From Stappia indica (GTDB lineage: Bacteria; Pseudomonadota; Alphaproteobacteria; Rhizobiales; Stappiaceae), in assembly GCF_009789575.1 (NCBI RefSeq), contig NZ_CP046908.1, positions 3,501,001-3,565,000 of the forward strand: DNA of 64,000 nucleotides, read 5' to 3'. Positions 34,955 to 43,278 of the stretch are shown here, one piece after another. A model generated the notes under the pieces. That model ran no database searches. It saw only the letters and a list, made by a program, of their open reading frames with translations, and was not told the origin of the DNA. Every line of letters begins with the position of its first letter. The stretch's first letter is position 1. Position numbers and translations under genes: made by a program.

Positions 34955-35139
34955 AGAACTGCATCCAGGAGCTGCGGGCCGCGCGCAAATGGTCCCAGGC
35001 GGACCTTGCCGAGCAGCTGGATGTCTCGCGCCAGACGGTGAACGCCCTGGAGCGCGGCCGTTACGACCCCAGCCTGCCGCTCGCCTTCCGCATCGCCCGC
35101 CTGTTCGGCGTCGCCATCGAGGATGTCTTCCAGCCCTGA
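34951..35139 (+). CDS. Short XRE-family transcriptional regulator
   Basis: A 62-residue single HTH domain: IQELRAARKWSQADLAEQLD then VSRQTVNALERGRYDPSLPL. This is the compact YgzD/Cro-like type often paired with a small membrane protein. It probably binds the two TGTAAAG dyads upstream of the operon and represses its own transcription. The ATG overlaps the stop of the membrane-protein gene, so the two products should be made in proportion. Confidence 0.9.
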   Translation: MKNCIQELRAARKWSQADLAEQLDVSRQTVNALERGRYDPSLPLAFRIARLFGVAIEDVFQP

Positions 35140-35185
35140 TGCCTGCCCCCGATGTCAGGGACCGGCCTTGCCTGAAACGCAAACA

Positions 35186-35211
35186 GCCGGGATGCGTTTC
35201 CGCGTCCCGGC
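35186..35211 (-). terminator. Hairpin terminator between converging genes
   Basis: GCCGGGATGCG / CGCGTCCCGGC stem (one mismatch) with TTTC loop, between the XRE gene (ends 35139) and the minus-strand transporter (ends 35239). On the minus strand it is followed by TGTTTGCGTTT, giving an imperfect T-tract, so it fits best as the transporter terminator and may serve both directions. Confidence 0.65.
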
Positions 35212-35238
35212 CCTTGTGTCGATGTTGTCCCGCCCGTC

Positions 35239-36399
35239 TCAGCCCATGCCGAGCTTCAGGCGCAGGCGGGTGCCGACCAGGCTTCCCATGAAGCCGAAGA
35301 CCAGCCACAGCCAGCCGTGCAGCGAGCCGGAGGCGATGCCGCCGAGATAGGCGCCGATGTTGCAGCCATAGGCGAGCCTTGCGCCGTAGCCCATCAACAG
35401 GCCGCCGAGGATCGCGGTCGCAAGGTCGCGGCCCGACAGCTTCCACACCGGCGCATATTTGCTGGCGAGCGCTGCTGCCGCCATCGCGCCGAACAGGATG
35501 CCGAAATTCATCACCGAGGTCGCGTCGGCGAAGACCGAGGCCTCCAGCGCGCCCTTCTGCCACTGCCAGTACGGCCAGTCGGTGACGGTCACGCCGAGGC
35601 CCTGCAGGATCTTGGCGCCCCACAGCGCGAAGCCCGATGTGATGCCCCAGGGGCGGCCGAGCACGATGAAGGTGGCGATGCCGACCAGCGCGATGGCGAC
35701 GGCGCCGGCCACCAGCGACCAGGGGCCGGTCAGGTAGGACACCGTGGCGCGCGGCTCGGCAAGGCTGCCATGGGCGCGCTTTTCCATCCGCACGCTCCAC
35801 AGCGCGATCAGCGCCAGCACCGCGGCGGTCGCGGCATAGGCGCCGAGCGGGCCGAACTCGCTCACCAGCGAGACCGCCGGCAGCTTCGGCAACTGGCCCC
35901 ACAGGTGCATGTGCGGAGTCGCGGCGACCGATCCGGCGATGAAGGCGGCCAGCGTCACCATCATGCGGGTCGAGCCGCCGCCTGCGGTGAACAGCGTGCC
36001 GGAGGCGCAGCCGCCGCCGAGCTGCATGCCGACGCCGAAGGCGAAGGCGCCGATGGCAGCCGCAATGCCGAAGGGAAACACGAAGCCGCCGGTCGGCATG
36101 CCGAAGGCGGCGCCCCAGGCGATCAGCGGGAAGGAGACGGCCGAGGTCAGCAGGATCAGCAGGAACTGCGCGCGCAATCCGCCGCCGCGCTTTTCCGTCA
36201 CCAGCCGGCGCCAGGCCGCGGTGAAGCCGAAGCTGGCGTGATAGAGCGCAAGACCGGCGAAGCCGCCGATCACGACGGCGGCACCGAGCCGCCAGCCGCT
36301 GGTATTGGCGGCGAGGACCGCGACGGTTGCAAGGCCGGCGAGCGAAATCGCCAGCACGTTGCGGTTGGGGCCTGAGAGGGTTTGGGCAAGGCTTGTCAT
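35239..36399 (-). CDS. YeeE/YedE family sulfur-compound transporter
   Basis: A 386-residue membrane protein of about ten helices with the duplicated YeeE/YedE pattern: GMQLGGGCASGTLFTAGGGS in the first half and YGARLAYGCNIGAYLGG in the second, each with one conserved Cys. The characterised homologue TsuA carries thiosulfate through such Cys residues. The ATG at 36399 is chosen; an in-frame GTG six bases earlier is possible. The common partner TusA/YeeD is not adjacent, so the exact substrate (thiosulfate or another sulfur species) is open. Confidence 0.87.
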   Translation of the reverse strand: MTSLAQTLSGPNRNVLAISLAGLATVAVLAANTSGWRLGAAVVIGGFAGLALYHASFGFTAAWRRLVTEKRGGGLRAQFLLILLTSAVSFPLIAWGAAFGMPTGGFVFPFGIAAAIGAFAFGVGMQLGGGCASGTLFTAGGGSTRMMVTLAAFIAGSVAATPHMHLWGQLPKLPAVSLVSEFGPLGAYAATAAVLALIALWSVRMEKRAHGSLAEPRATVSYLTGPWSLVAGAVAIALVGIATFIVLGRPWGITSGFALWGAKILQGLGVTVTDWPYWQWQKGALEASVFADATSVMNFGILFGAMAAAALASKYAPVWKLSGRDLATAILGGLLMGYGARLAYGCNIGAYLGGIASGSLHGWLWLVFGFMGSLVGTRLRLKLGMG

Positions 36400-36676
36400 G
36401 GTCACTCATCTAGCGCGGGAGCGGCCTGTTGCGAAAGGTACCGCGTTCCTCGGCAGGGCGCCTGCGCGCAAATCCGGTTTCGCGGTTTCGCCTTCTTTGG
36501 AAGATACATCCCTTGATCGGGGAGCGGAGTACACGCCGGCCGCAAGCTTTTGTGTTTTGCTTGTCATCGGAGCCGGCGGGAAACTTCAGGGGCTGACAGG
36601 ACCCATGTCCGCTGCCCGGCTCCTCTTCGCCGGTCCGCGGCAGGCGGCTGCAAGGCCGCCGGCAGGATGCGACGAG

Positions 36677-38059
36677 ATGACGATTACCGACGCCTATGGC
36701 TACCCGCTCACCCTTTCCGATGCCGGCGCATTGCAGCCCTGGCGCGGGGCGGTGCGCGCCTTTCTCGCCCATGGCCGGGCAACGCCGGACCTCGTTGCCG
36801 AGACGCTGCGCCTTGCGCCCGACTTCGCGCTCTGCCACGCCGTCCACGGCCTTTTCTGCATGCTGCTCGGCCGGCGCGAAATGGTCGCCGTCGCCGCCGA
36901 GGACCTGGAGCGGGCACGCACCGCCTCCGCCGCCGTCGGGGTGAGCCCGCGCGAGGCGGCCGTGGTCAATGCGCTGGGGGACTGGCTTGCCGGCCATCCC
37001 GCCCGCGCGGGTGCCCGGCTGGATGCGGCCCTTGCCGACCATCCGGCCGATCCGCTGCTGATGAAGCTCGTTCATGCCATCCGCTTCGTGCTGGGCGATG
37101 CCGCCGGCATGCGCCGCTCGCTGGCCGGCGTCGAGCATGCCTTCGCGCCCGATCATCCCGAGCGCGGCTATTTTCTCGGCTGCCAGGCTTTCGCGCTGGA
37201 GGAGACGGGCGACTATGCGCTGGCCGAGCGTGTCGGCCGCGAGGCCGTCGCCCTTGCGCCGGACGATGCCTGGGGCCTGCATGCGGTCGCCCATGTCTAC
37301 GACATGACCGCGCGGGTGGAGGACGGGCGCGCCTGGCTGGAGGCCAACACGGCCGCCTTCTCCCACTGCAACAATTTCCGCTTTCACGTCTGGTGGCATC
37401 TGGCGCTGATGTATCTGGAGCGCGGCGACGTCTCCCGCGTGCTGGAACTCTACGATGAGGAGATCCGTGCCGAGCGCACCGACGATTATCGCGACATCTC
37501 CAATGCCGCCTCGCTCCTGGTGCGGCTGGAGATCGAGGGCGTCAATGTCGGCGGCCGCTGGGACGAGCTCGCCCGCCTTGCCGAGGCGCGGGTCGACGAC
37601 CGCTGCAACATCTTCGCCGATCTTCATTACATGCTGTCGCTGGAAGGCGGCGACCGGCGCGATGCCGCCGATGCGCTGATCGCCTCCATGGGCGCCCATG
37701 CCGGCGAGGAGACCGACATGGGCCGCATCGCCGCCGCCGCCGGCATGCCCGCCGTGCTCGGCCTGGAGGCCTGGGCGCGCGGCAACTACTTCTCCGCCTT
37801 CCGCCATCTCGACCGCGCCCGCCCGCAGCTTTTCCGCATCGGCGGCAGCCACGCGCAGCGCGATGTGTTCGAGCGGCTGGCCATCGAGGCGGCCTTGCGC
37901 GCGGGCCTGTGCCTGGAGGCGGAACGATTGCTGCGCGAGCGCGTTACCCTTCGCGGCGGGCTCGACCGTTTCGCGGAAGTTCGCTTCGAGCGGGCCGAGC
38001 GGATGCGCCTGGCCACCCGGCTCATGCAGGACGAGGCCTTGCGGGCCATTCCGGCCTGA
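36677..38059 (+). CDS. TTC38-like tetratricopeptide repeat protein
   Basis: A 460-residue soluble protein of paired helices matching the tetratricopeptide repeat protein 38 family: ETLRLAPDFALCHAVHGLFC, the conserved WGLHAVAHVYDMTARVEDG and FRFHVWWHLALMYLERGD. Bacterial members have no known activity. The ATG at 36677 follows a GACGAG sequence, a weak ribosome site, but the family N-terminus (DAYGYPLTLSDA) begins right after it. It is divergent from the YedE-like gene across a 277-base region and precedes opgC by 145 bases. Confidence 0.82.
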   Translation: MTITDAYGYPLTLSDAGALQPWRGAVRAFLAHGRATPDLVAETLRLAPDFALCHAVHGLFCMLLGRREMVAVAAEDLERARTASAAVGVSPREAAVVNALGDWLAGHPARAGARLDAALADHPADPLLMKLVHAIRFVLGDAAGMRRSLAGVEHAFAPDHPERGYFLGCQAFALEETGDYALAERVGREAVALAPDDAWGLHAVAHVYDMTARVEDGRAWLEANTAAFSHCNNFRFHVWWHLALMYLERGDVSRVLELYDEEIRAERTDDYRDISNAASLLVRLEIEGVNVGGRWDELARLAEARVDDRCNIFADLHYMLSLEGGDRRDAADALIASMGAHAGEETDMGRIAAAAGMPAVLGLEAWARGNYFSAFRHLDRARPQLFRIGGSHAQRDVFERLAIEAALRAGLCLEAERLLRERVTLRGGLDRFAEVRFERAERMRLATRLMQDEALRAIPA

Positions 38060-38204
38060 ACGGCACGGCAAGACCCGCGCGAATTCGGTGCAGGCAGGCA
38101 TGCCTGGGGGAGGTCTGCCCTCATTGGGCCATGATCGGCGGGTGAAAGAACCGCCCCGCAGGCAGGCTCGCCGGCGGCATCAAGAGGATCGTCTGCTCGT
38201 GAAC

Positions 38205-39473
38205 ATGCATGTCTCGCCGGCCCTCAGCCCTCCGCGTCCGCGCGATCCAAGGCTCGATTTCTTTCGCGGCCTCGGCATGTTCATCATCTTCGTCGCGCAT
38301 CTGCCGGAAAACACCTGGACGCTATGGATCCCGGCCCGGTTCGGCTTTTCCGATGCGACGGAGATCTTCGTCTTCTGCTCGGGCATGGCCTCGGCGCTCG
38401 CCTTCGGCAAGGTCTTCGACCAGCACGGCTGGCTGATGGGCGTCGCGCGCACCGGCCACCGGATCTGGCAGGTTTATTTCGCCCATGTCTGCCAGTTCCT
38501 GGTCATCGCCGCCGGTCTCGTGTGGATCCAGCAAAGCGGCTATCTGGCCGAGTGCTGCGGCCTGACGCAGGATTATGTCGCCTCGCTCAACCTGTGGCCC
38601 TTCTTCGAACAGACGCAGGACACGCTGCCCGGCCTGCTGACGCTCACCTATGTGCCGAACTATTTCGACATCCTGCCGATGTATATCGTCATCCTCGCCC
38701 TGATGCCGGTGATGCTGGCCGCCTCGCGCCTGTCGAGATGGGCCGTCTTCGCGCTGATGGCGGGGCTTTGGCTGGCCGCCGGACAGGGCCTCTTCGACCT
38801 GCCGGCCGAGCCCTGGTCGGACCGGGCCTGGTTCTTCAATCCCTTCGCCTGGCAGCTCGTCTTCTTCACCGGCTTCGCCTTCATGCGCGGCTGGATCCCG
38901 GCCCCGCCGGTCTCGGCCGCGCTGATCGGCTTGTCGGCGGCCGTCTTGCTGGCCTCCGTGCCCTTTGCCTGGCACGTCGCCTACAACGAGGTGCCGGCGC
39001 TGCTCGCCGCCCGCGATGCGATCACGCCGCTTTGGGACAAGAGCACCTTCGGCGCCTTCCGCTATCTGCATTTCCTGGCGCTCGCCTATCTTGCCTGGGT
39101 GGCGGTGGGCGCGGGCGGGTCGCGGCTGCTTGCGGAAAATCTCTGGGGCCGCGTCGTCAACGTGGTGCAGAAGGTCGGCCAGCAGTCGCTCGCCGTCTTC
39201 CTCGCCAGCCTCGTGCTGGCCCAGGCCATCGGCATCTTGCGCGACATGGCCTGGGGCCGCGGCGATCCGCTGGCCGAGTTCCTGGCCAATATCGCCGGCT
39301 TTGCCGGCCTGATCGCCGTCGCCTATCTGGTGTCCTGGTACAAGAAGCAGCCCTGGCGGCGCCCGCCTGCCGGAAAGTCCGGTCCGGGTCCTAAGTCCTC
39401 CGACGGCGGCTCGGCCAGGAGCGAGCGCAGCCCGGCCGCGCGCGCCGTGCAACCGGCAGCGACCACGAGCTGA
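38205..39473 (+). CDS. opgC: OpgC-type membrane acyltransferase (periplasmic glucan succinylation)
   Basis: A 422-residue protein with about ten membrane helices. The family start RDPRLDFFRGLGMFIIFVAH and the ATEIFVFCSGMASALAFGKV segment are typical of OpgC, which adds succinyl groups to osmoregulated periplasmic glucans. The C-terminal 40 residues are a charged cytoplasmic tail. An in-frame GTG at 38199 has GAGGA ten bases upstream and could be the true start, adding two residues. opgH is 7 kb upstream on the same strand. Confidence 0.88.
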   Translation: MHVSPALSPPRPRDPRLDFFRGLGMFIIFVAHLPENTWTLWIPARFGFSDATEIFVFCSGMASALAFGKVFDQHGWLMGVARTGHRIWQVYFAHVCQFLVIAAGLVWIQQSGYLAECCGLTQDYVASLNLWPFFEQTQDTLPGLLTLTYVPNYFDILPMYIVILALMPVMLAASRLSRWAVFALMAGLWLAAGQGLFDLPAEPWSDRAWFFNPFAWQLVFFTGFAFMRGWIPAPPVSAALIGLSAAVLLASVPFAWHVAYNEVPALLAARDAITPLWDKSTFGAFRYLHFLALAYLAWVAVGAGGSRLLAENLWGRVVNVVQKVGQQSLAVFLASLVLAQAIGILRDMAWGRGDPLAEFLANIAGFAGLIAVAYLVSWYKKQPWRRPPAGKSGPGPKSSDGGSARSERSPAARAVQPAATTS

Positions 39474-39508
39474 GATCGGGCCGGTTGGGGCGGCGCGGAC
39501 GCTCCGCC

Positions 39509-40366
39509 TCAGCCGGGCCAGCCGCGCCGCTGCGCGATCAGCTGCCAGCCCTGTTCCACCCATTCGGCGCGGATGCTGTGCCCACCCGCATGCAGGCACA
39601 CTTCCAGCAGGCCGGGGCCGTCGCGTGCCTCCTGCAGCTGGCAGGAGAGCCCTTGCGCCGGCGCGCCTTGCGGAAATTTGGCCGCAAGCCCCGCCTGCCG
39701 CTGCCACAGGGCAAGGCTCTTGGCGACGTCCGACTGGCGCCAGTGCTCGCCGATGGCCCGTCCCTCCAGCGGCACCGTCCGGTCCGCCGTGCCGTGCACA
39801 TGCACCAGCATCGGCAGGGGCGAGGGGCAGGCCTGCGGTACCGGGTCCCAGAAGGCGCCGGCCACCGCCACATAGCCGGCGAAGAGCTCGCCCTCGCGGC
39901 AGGCGACGTTCCACGCCATCGATCCGCCCATCGAAAAGCCGGTCAGCACGGTCTTCTCGCCGGCAATGCCGAAGCGGGTCTTCAGATCGGCGGCCAGAGC
40001 CCGGAAGAAGGCGAATTCGTCGCGCAGCTGCCGCGGCGCGCCGGGATAGGACCAGGTTCCGCCTTCCCCTTGCGGAGCGACGAAGGCAACGCCCAGCCGT
40101 TCGGCAAGCCGCGCCCAGGCTCCGTTGCGCATCTCCGCCTCGGCCGAGCCGCGCCATCCGTGCAGGAAGACGATCGCCCCCTTCGGCGGCGCTCCTTGCG
40201 GCAGGAGGATGCGATATTCGCCCCCTTCGATGGCGCAGGGCGTGTCGCTGCCGCAGCCGGGCGCACTGCCGGCGGCAAGGGCCGGGGACGACGCCAGCCA
40301 CAGGCCGGCGAGCATGGCGGCGGCGAGCGAGGGCAAGGCAGGGGCGAAAGAGGTGGGACAGGACAT
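39509..40366 (-). CDS. Secreted PHB-depolymerase/LpqC-type alpha/beta-hydrolase
   Basis: A 285-residue protein with a signal peptide (MLAGLWLASSPALAA, about residues 16-31). Hydrolase features: FLHGWRGSAEAE (oxyanion loop), TGFSMGGSMAW (Ser nucleophile), VHVHGTADRTVP (acid region) and CLHAGGHSIRAEW (His). This pattern is that of periplasmic polyhydroxybutyrate-depolymerase-like or feruloyl-esterase-like enzymes; the natural ester is unknown. GGGAG precedes the ATG at 40366. It stands alone between opgC (convergent) and the cio operon. Confidence 0.85.
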   Translation of the reverse strand: MSCPTSFAPALPSLAAAMLAGLWLASSPALAAGSAPGCGSDTPCAIEGGEYRILLPQGAPPKGAIVFLHGWRGSAEAEMRNGAWARLAERLGVAFVAPQGEGGTWSYPGAPRQLRDEFAFFRALAADLKTRFGIAGEKTVLTGFSMGGSMAWNVACREGELFAGYVAVAGAFWDPVPQACPSPLPMLVHVHGTADRTVPLEGRAIGEHWRQSDVAKSLALWQRQAGLAAKFPQGAPAQGLSCQLQEARDGPGLLEVCLHAGGHSIRAEWVEQGWQLIAQRRGWPG

Positions 40367-40538
40367 CGGCAGCTCCCGGGAAAACGGAATGCATGACGGA
40401 TCAGGGATCCAGCATGGGCCCGTCCCGCGGTTCCCGGCAAGCGTGTCCTGCGCGGTTCCCCTCACGCTTCGGTGAAGGTCGCCGCCCGACCTGCTGCGGC
40501 GAGTTTCGAATATGTCTCACCCGGCAGCGTAAGAGCGA

Positions 40539-40661
40539 CTAGAGGATCGCCCAGCGGATGATGCTGGCGATCACGAACAGCGTCGCGACGCCCGCCAGCC
40601 ACAGCCCGGCGAACCAGGCGAGCCGCTGGTAGAGCGGCCGCTCGGACCCGTCCCGCGTCAT
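40539..40661 (-). CDS. DUF2474 single-helix protein of the bd-type oxidase
   Basis: A 40-residue protein with one membrane helix (LAWFAGLWLAGVATLFVIAS) and a short basic N-terminus. It matches DUF2474, a tiny protein found after cioB/cydB in cyanide-insensitive oxidase operons. Its ATG overlaps the cydB stop (ATGA). By analogy with E. coli CydX it may be a stabilising third subunit, which is inference. Confidence 0.82.
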   Translation of the reverse strand: MTRDGSERPLYQRLAWFAGLWLAGVATLFVIASIIRWAIL

Positions 40662-41668
40662 CAGTGATAGCCCTCGTCGGGCCGCACCTTGCCGCGGAAC
40701 ACCCAGTAGGCATAGGCGGTATAGGCCAGGATCATCGGGATCAGCACCACCGCCCCGGCAAGCAGGAACAGGAGCGAGCTGTCGGGCGCGGCCGCCTGCC
40801 AGATGGTGATCGAGGTCGGCACCACATAGGGGAACAGGCTGACGCCGAGCCCGGCGAAGGTGACGAGGAAGAGCCCGAGGCTCGCCAGGAACGGCAACCC
40901 GTCGCGGGTCGAGCGCAGGCTGGAGAACAGCAGCACGGCCAGCCCCAGCACCAGCAGCGGCACCGGCGCGGTGTAGAAGATCTGCGGGAACTCGAACCAG
41001 CGCGCGGCGAATTGCGGGTGCAGCGCCGGCGTCCACAGGCTGACCACCGCGATCATCGCCAGCAGAAGTCCGCCGAGCACCTTCGCCTTGTCGCGGAAAT
41101 GCTCCTGCATCGGCCCTTCGCATTTCCACACCAGCCAGGTGGCGCCGAGCAGCGCATAGCCGATCACGACGGCAAGGCCGGTCATCAGGGAGAACGGCGT
41201 CAGCCAGTCGAGCCAGCCGCCGGCATAGGCGCGTCCTTCCACGTCGATGCCCTGGATGATGGCGCCGAGCGCGATGCCCTGCGCCAGCGCCGCCGTCAGC
41301 GAGCCGAGGAAGAAGGCGACATCCCACACCCATTGCCGCTCGGGGCGCGCCTTGAAGCGGAATTCGAAGACGACGCCGCGGAAGATCAGGCCGAACAGCA
41401 TCGCCATGATCGGCACGTAGAGGGCGGGCATCAGCACCGCATAGGCCAGCGGGAAGACCGCATAGAGCCCGCCGCCGCCCAGCACCAGCCAGGTCTCGTT
41501 GCCGTCCCATACCGGCGCGACGGAGTTCATCATCACGTCGCGCTCGGTCTTGGAGCGGGCGGTGGGGAACAGGATGCCGAGGCCGAGGTCGAAGCCGTCC
41601 AGCACCACGTACAGGAACACGGCGGTGGCGATCAGCAGGGCCCAGATGAGGGCGAGGTCGAAGATCAT
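40661..41668 (-). CDS. cydB: Cytochrome bd-type quinol oxidase subunit II (CioB-like)
   Basis: A 335-residue membrane protein of eight to nine helices. Typical segments are FLYVVLDGFDLGLGILFP, APVWDGNETWLVLGGGGLYA and GIALGAIIQGIDVEG. It pairs with subunit I to reduce O2 with quinol electrons without proton pumping. Length and companion features agree with the CioAB (cyanide-insensitive) branch. The ATG at 41668 lies four bases beyond the cydA stop, and the stop overlaps the DUF2474 gene. Confidence 0.93.
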   Translation of the reverse strand: MIFDLALIWALLIATAVFLYVVLDGFDLGLGILFPTARSKTERDVMMNSVAPVWDGNETWLVLGGGGLYAVFPLAYAVLMPALYVPIMAMLFGLIFRGVVFEFRFKARPERQWVWDVAFFLGSLTAALAQGIALGAIIQGIDVEGRAYAGGWLDWLTPFSLMTGLAVVIGYALLGATWLVWKCEGPMQEHFRDKAKVLGGLLLAMIAVVSLWTPALHPQFAARWFEFPQIFYTAPVPLLVLGLAVLLFSSLRSTRDGLPFLASLGLFLVTFAGLGVSLFPYVVPTSITIWQAAAPDSSLLFLLAGAVVLIPMILAYTAYAYWVFRGKVRPDEGYH

Positions 41669-41672
41669 GGCT

Positions 41673-43079
41673 CTACTCCGCCGGCTTGGGTTCGTCTGCA
41701 TAGGCAGGGGCGGGCGTCACGCCGGCCGCGCGGGTCGGCTCGCCCTTTTGCGGCCCTTGCGCATCCCCGCCAGGCCGCATGCCCATGGCTTTCAGGATGT
41801 AGCCGGTGCCGATGCCGAAGACGATGAAATAGACCACGATGAACACCAGCAGCGAGGTCGCCACCGCCGGCGCATCGACCGGCGAGATGCTGTCGCTGGT
41901 GCGCAGCAATCCGTAGACTGTATAGGGCTGGCGGCCGACCTCGGTGGTAATCCAGCCCGCCAGCACCGCGATGAAGCCGGTCGGCCCCATCAGCAGGACC
42001 GCGCGGTGGAACAGCGGCGTGTCGGCCAGCCGTCCGCGCCAGCGCAGGTAGAGGCTCCACATGCCGATGCCCAGCATCAGGAAGCCGATGCCGACCATCA
42101 CGCGGAAGGAGAAGAAGACGATCGTGGCATTCGGCCAGTCCTCGCGCGGGAAGTCCTTCAGCCCCGGCACCCGCCCGTCGAGCGAATGGGTGAGGATCAG
42201 GCTGCCGAGCTTGGGCACCTCGACCCGGTAATGCGTCTCCGCCGCCTCCATGTCGGGAATGCCGAACAGGATCAGCGGCGCGCCGGCCTCGCCCTCGAAA
42301 TGGCCTTCCATCGCGGCGATCTTGGCCGGCTGGTGCTCCAGCGTGTTCAGCCCGTGCATGTCGCCGGCCATGATCTGCACCGGCGTCACCAGCGCCGCCA
42401 TCCACATCGCCATGGACAGCATCACCTTCGCGCCCTCGTTGCCGCGTTCCTTGAGCAGGTGCCAGGCACCGACCGCGCCGACGACGAAGGCGGTGGTCAG
42501 ATAGGCGGCCAGCATCATGTGGACGAAGCGATAGGGGAAGGAGGGGTTGAAGACGATCTCGAACCAGTTTTCGGGGATGAACTGGCCGGCCTCGTTGATC
42601 GCATGGCCGGCCGGCGTCTGCATCCAGCTGTTCACCGACAGGATCCAGAAGCCCGACAGCGCCGTGCCGAAGGCGACCATCGCGGTTGCCATGAAATGCA
42701 GCCGCGGCCCCACCCGGTTGAGCCCGAACAGCATGATGCCGAGGAAGCCGGCCTCCAGGAAGAAGGCGGACAGCACCTCGTAGCCCATCAGCGGGCCCAG
42801 AACCGGCCCGGTCTTGTCGGAGAACACCGACCAGTTGGTGCCGAACTGGTAGGTCATCACGATGCCCGAGACGACGCCCATGCCGAAGGCGACGGCGAAG
42901 ATCTTCAGCCAGTACTTGAAGAGCTGGAGATAGACCTCCCGCCGCGTCGCCAGCCACAGGCCCTCCAGCACCATCAGGTAACTGGCAAGGCCGATGGTGA
43001 AGGAGGGGAAGATGATGTGGAACGACACGGTGAAGGCGAACTGGAAGCGCGCCAGGTCGATTGCGGAAAAGTCCATCAT
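41673..43079 (-). CDS. cydA: Cytochrome bd-type quinol oxidase subunit I (CioA-like)
   Basis: A 468-residue membrane protein. The heme-ligand region LARFQFAFTVSFHIIF (His21), YRFVHMMLAAYLTTAF (second heme His) and EVGRQPYTVYGLLRT are conserved. The quinol loop is short (HQPAKIAAMEGHFE retains the Lys and Glu), as in CioA rather than E. coli CydA. AGGAG lies five bases before the ATG at 43079. First gene of the cioAB-DUF2474 operon. Expected role: oxygen reduction under low oxygen, cyanide or sulfide stress. The upstream 200 bases presumably hold its promoter. Confidence 0.93.
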   Translation of the reverse strand: MMDFSAIDLARFQFAFTVSFHIIFPSFTIGLASYLMVLEGLWLATRREVYLQLFKYWLKIFAVAFGMGVVSGIVMTYQFGTNWSVFSDKTGPVLGPLMGYEVLSAFFLEAGFLGIMLFGLNRVGPRLHFMATAMVAFGTALSGFWILSVNSWMQTPAGHAINEAGQFIPENWFEIVFNPSFPYRFVHMMLAAYLTTAFVVGAVGAWHLLKERGNEGAKVMLSMAMWMAALVTPVQIMAGDMHGLNTLEHQPAKIAAMEGHFEGEAGAPLILFGIPDMEAAETHYRVEVPKLGSLILTHSLDGRVPGLKDFPREDWPNATIVFFSFRVMVGIGFLMLGIGMWSLYLRWRGRLADTPLFHRAVLLMGPTGFIAVLAGWITTEVGRQPYTVYGLLRTSDSISPVDAPAVATSLLVFIVVYFIVFGIGTGYILKAMGMRPGGDAQGPQKGEPTRAAGVTPAPAYADEPKPAE

Positions 43080-43278
43080 GCTGGCTCCTTCGCGGGTCTG
43101 GCCGGGCCGCCGCGACCCTTGCTCGTTCCGCTGGTATGCGCCCCGGCAGGTGCGGGCGGGCGGATCCCTTGCGGGGGAAAGTTGCGCGTCCGCCGAGGCT
43201 TGGCCATGCGACCGATTGAAGCCCGAGCCTTGCGCGCTGGCAACCCCCGGCGCGGGAAATGACCGTTTTCCGGCTGTT

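Noticed and set aside
34202-36409. 735-residue minus-strand frame over the YedE-like gene and the XRE operon
   Set aside because: It runs out of frame through the transporter and through both operators. It is an artefact of high GC.
38322-40394. 690-residue open frame on the minus strand across opgC and the hydrolase
   Set aside because: It spans two well-supported genes in other frames and shows only composition-driven sequence.
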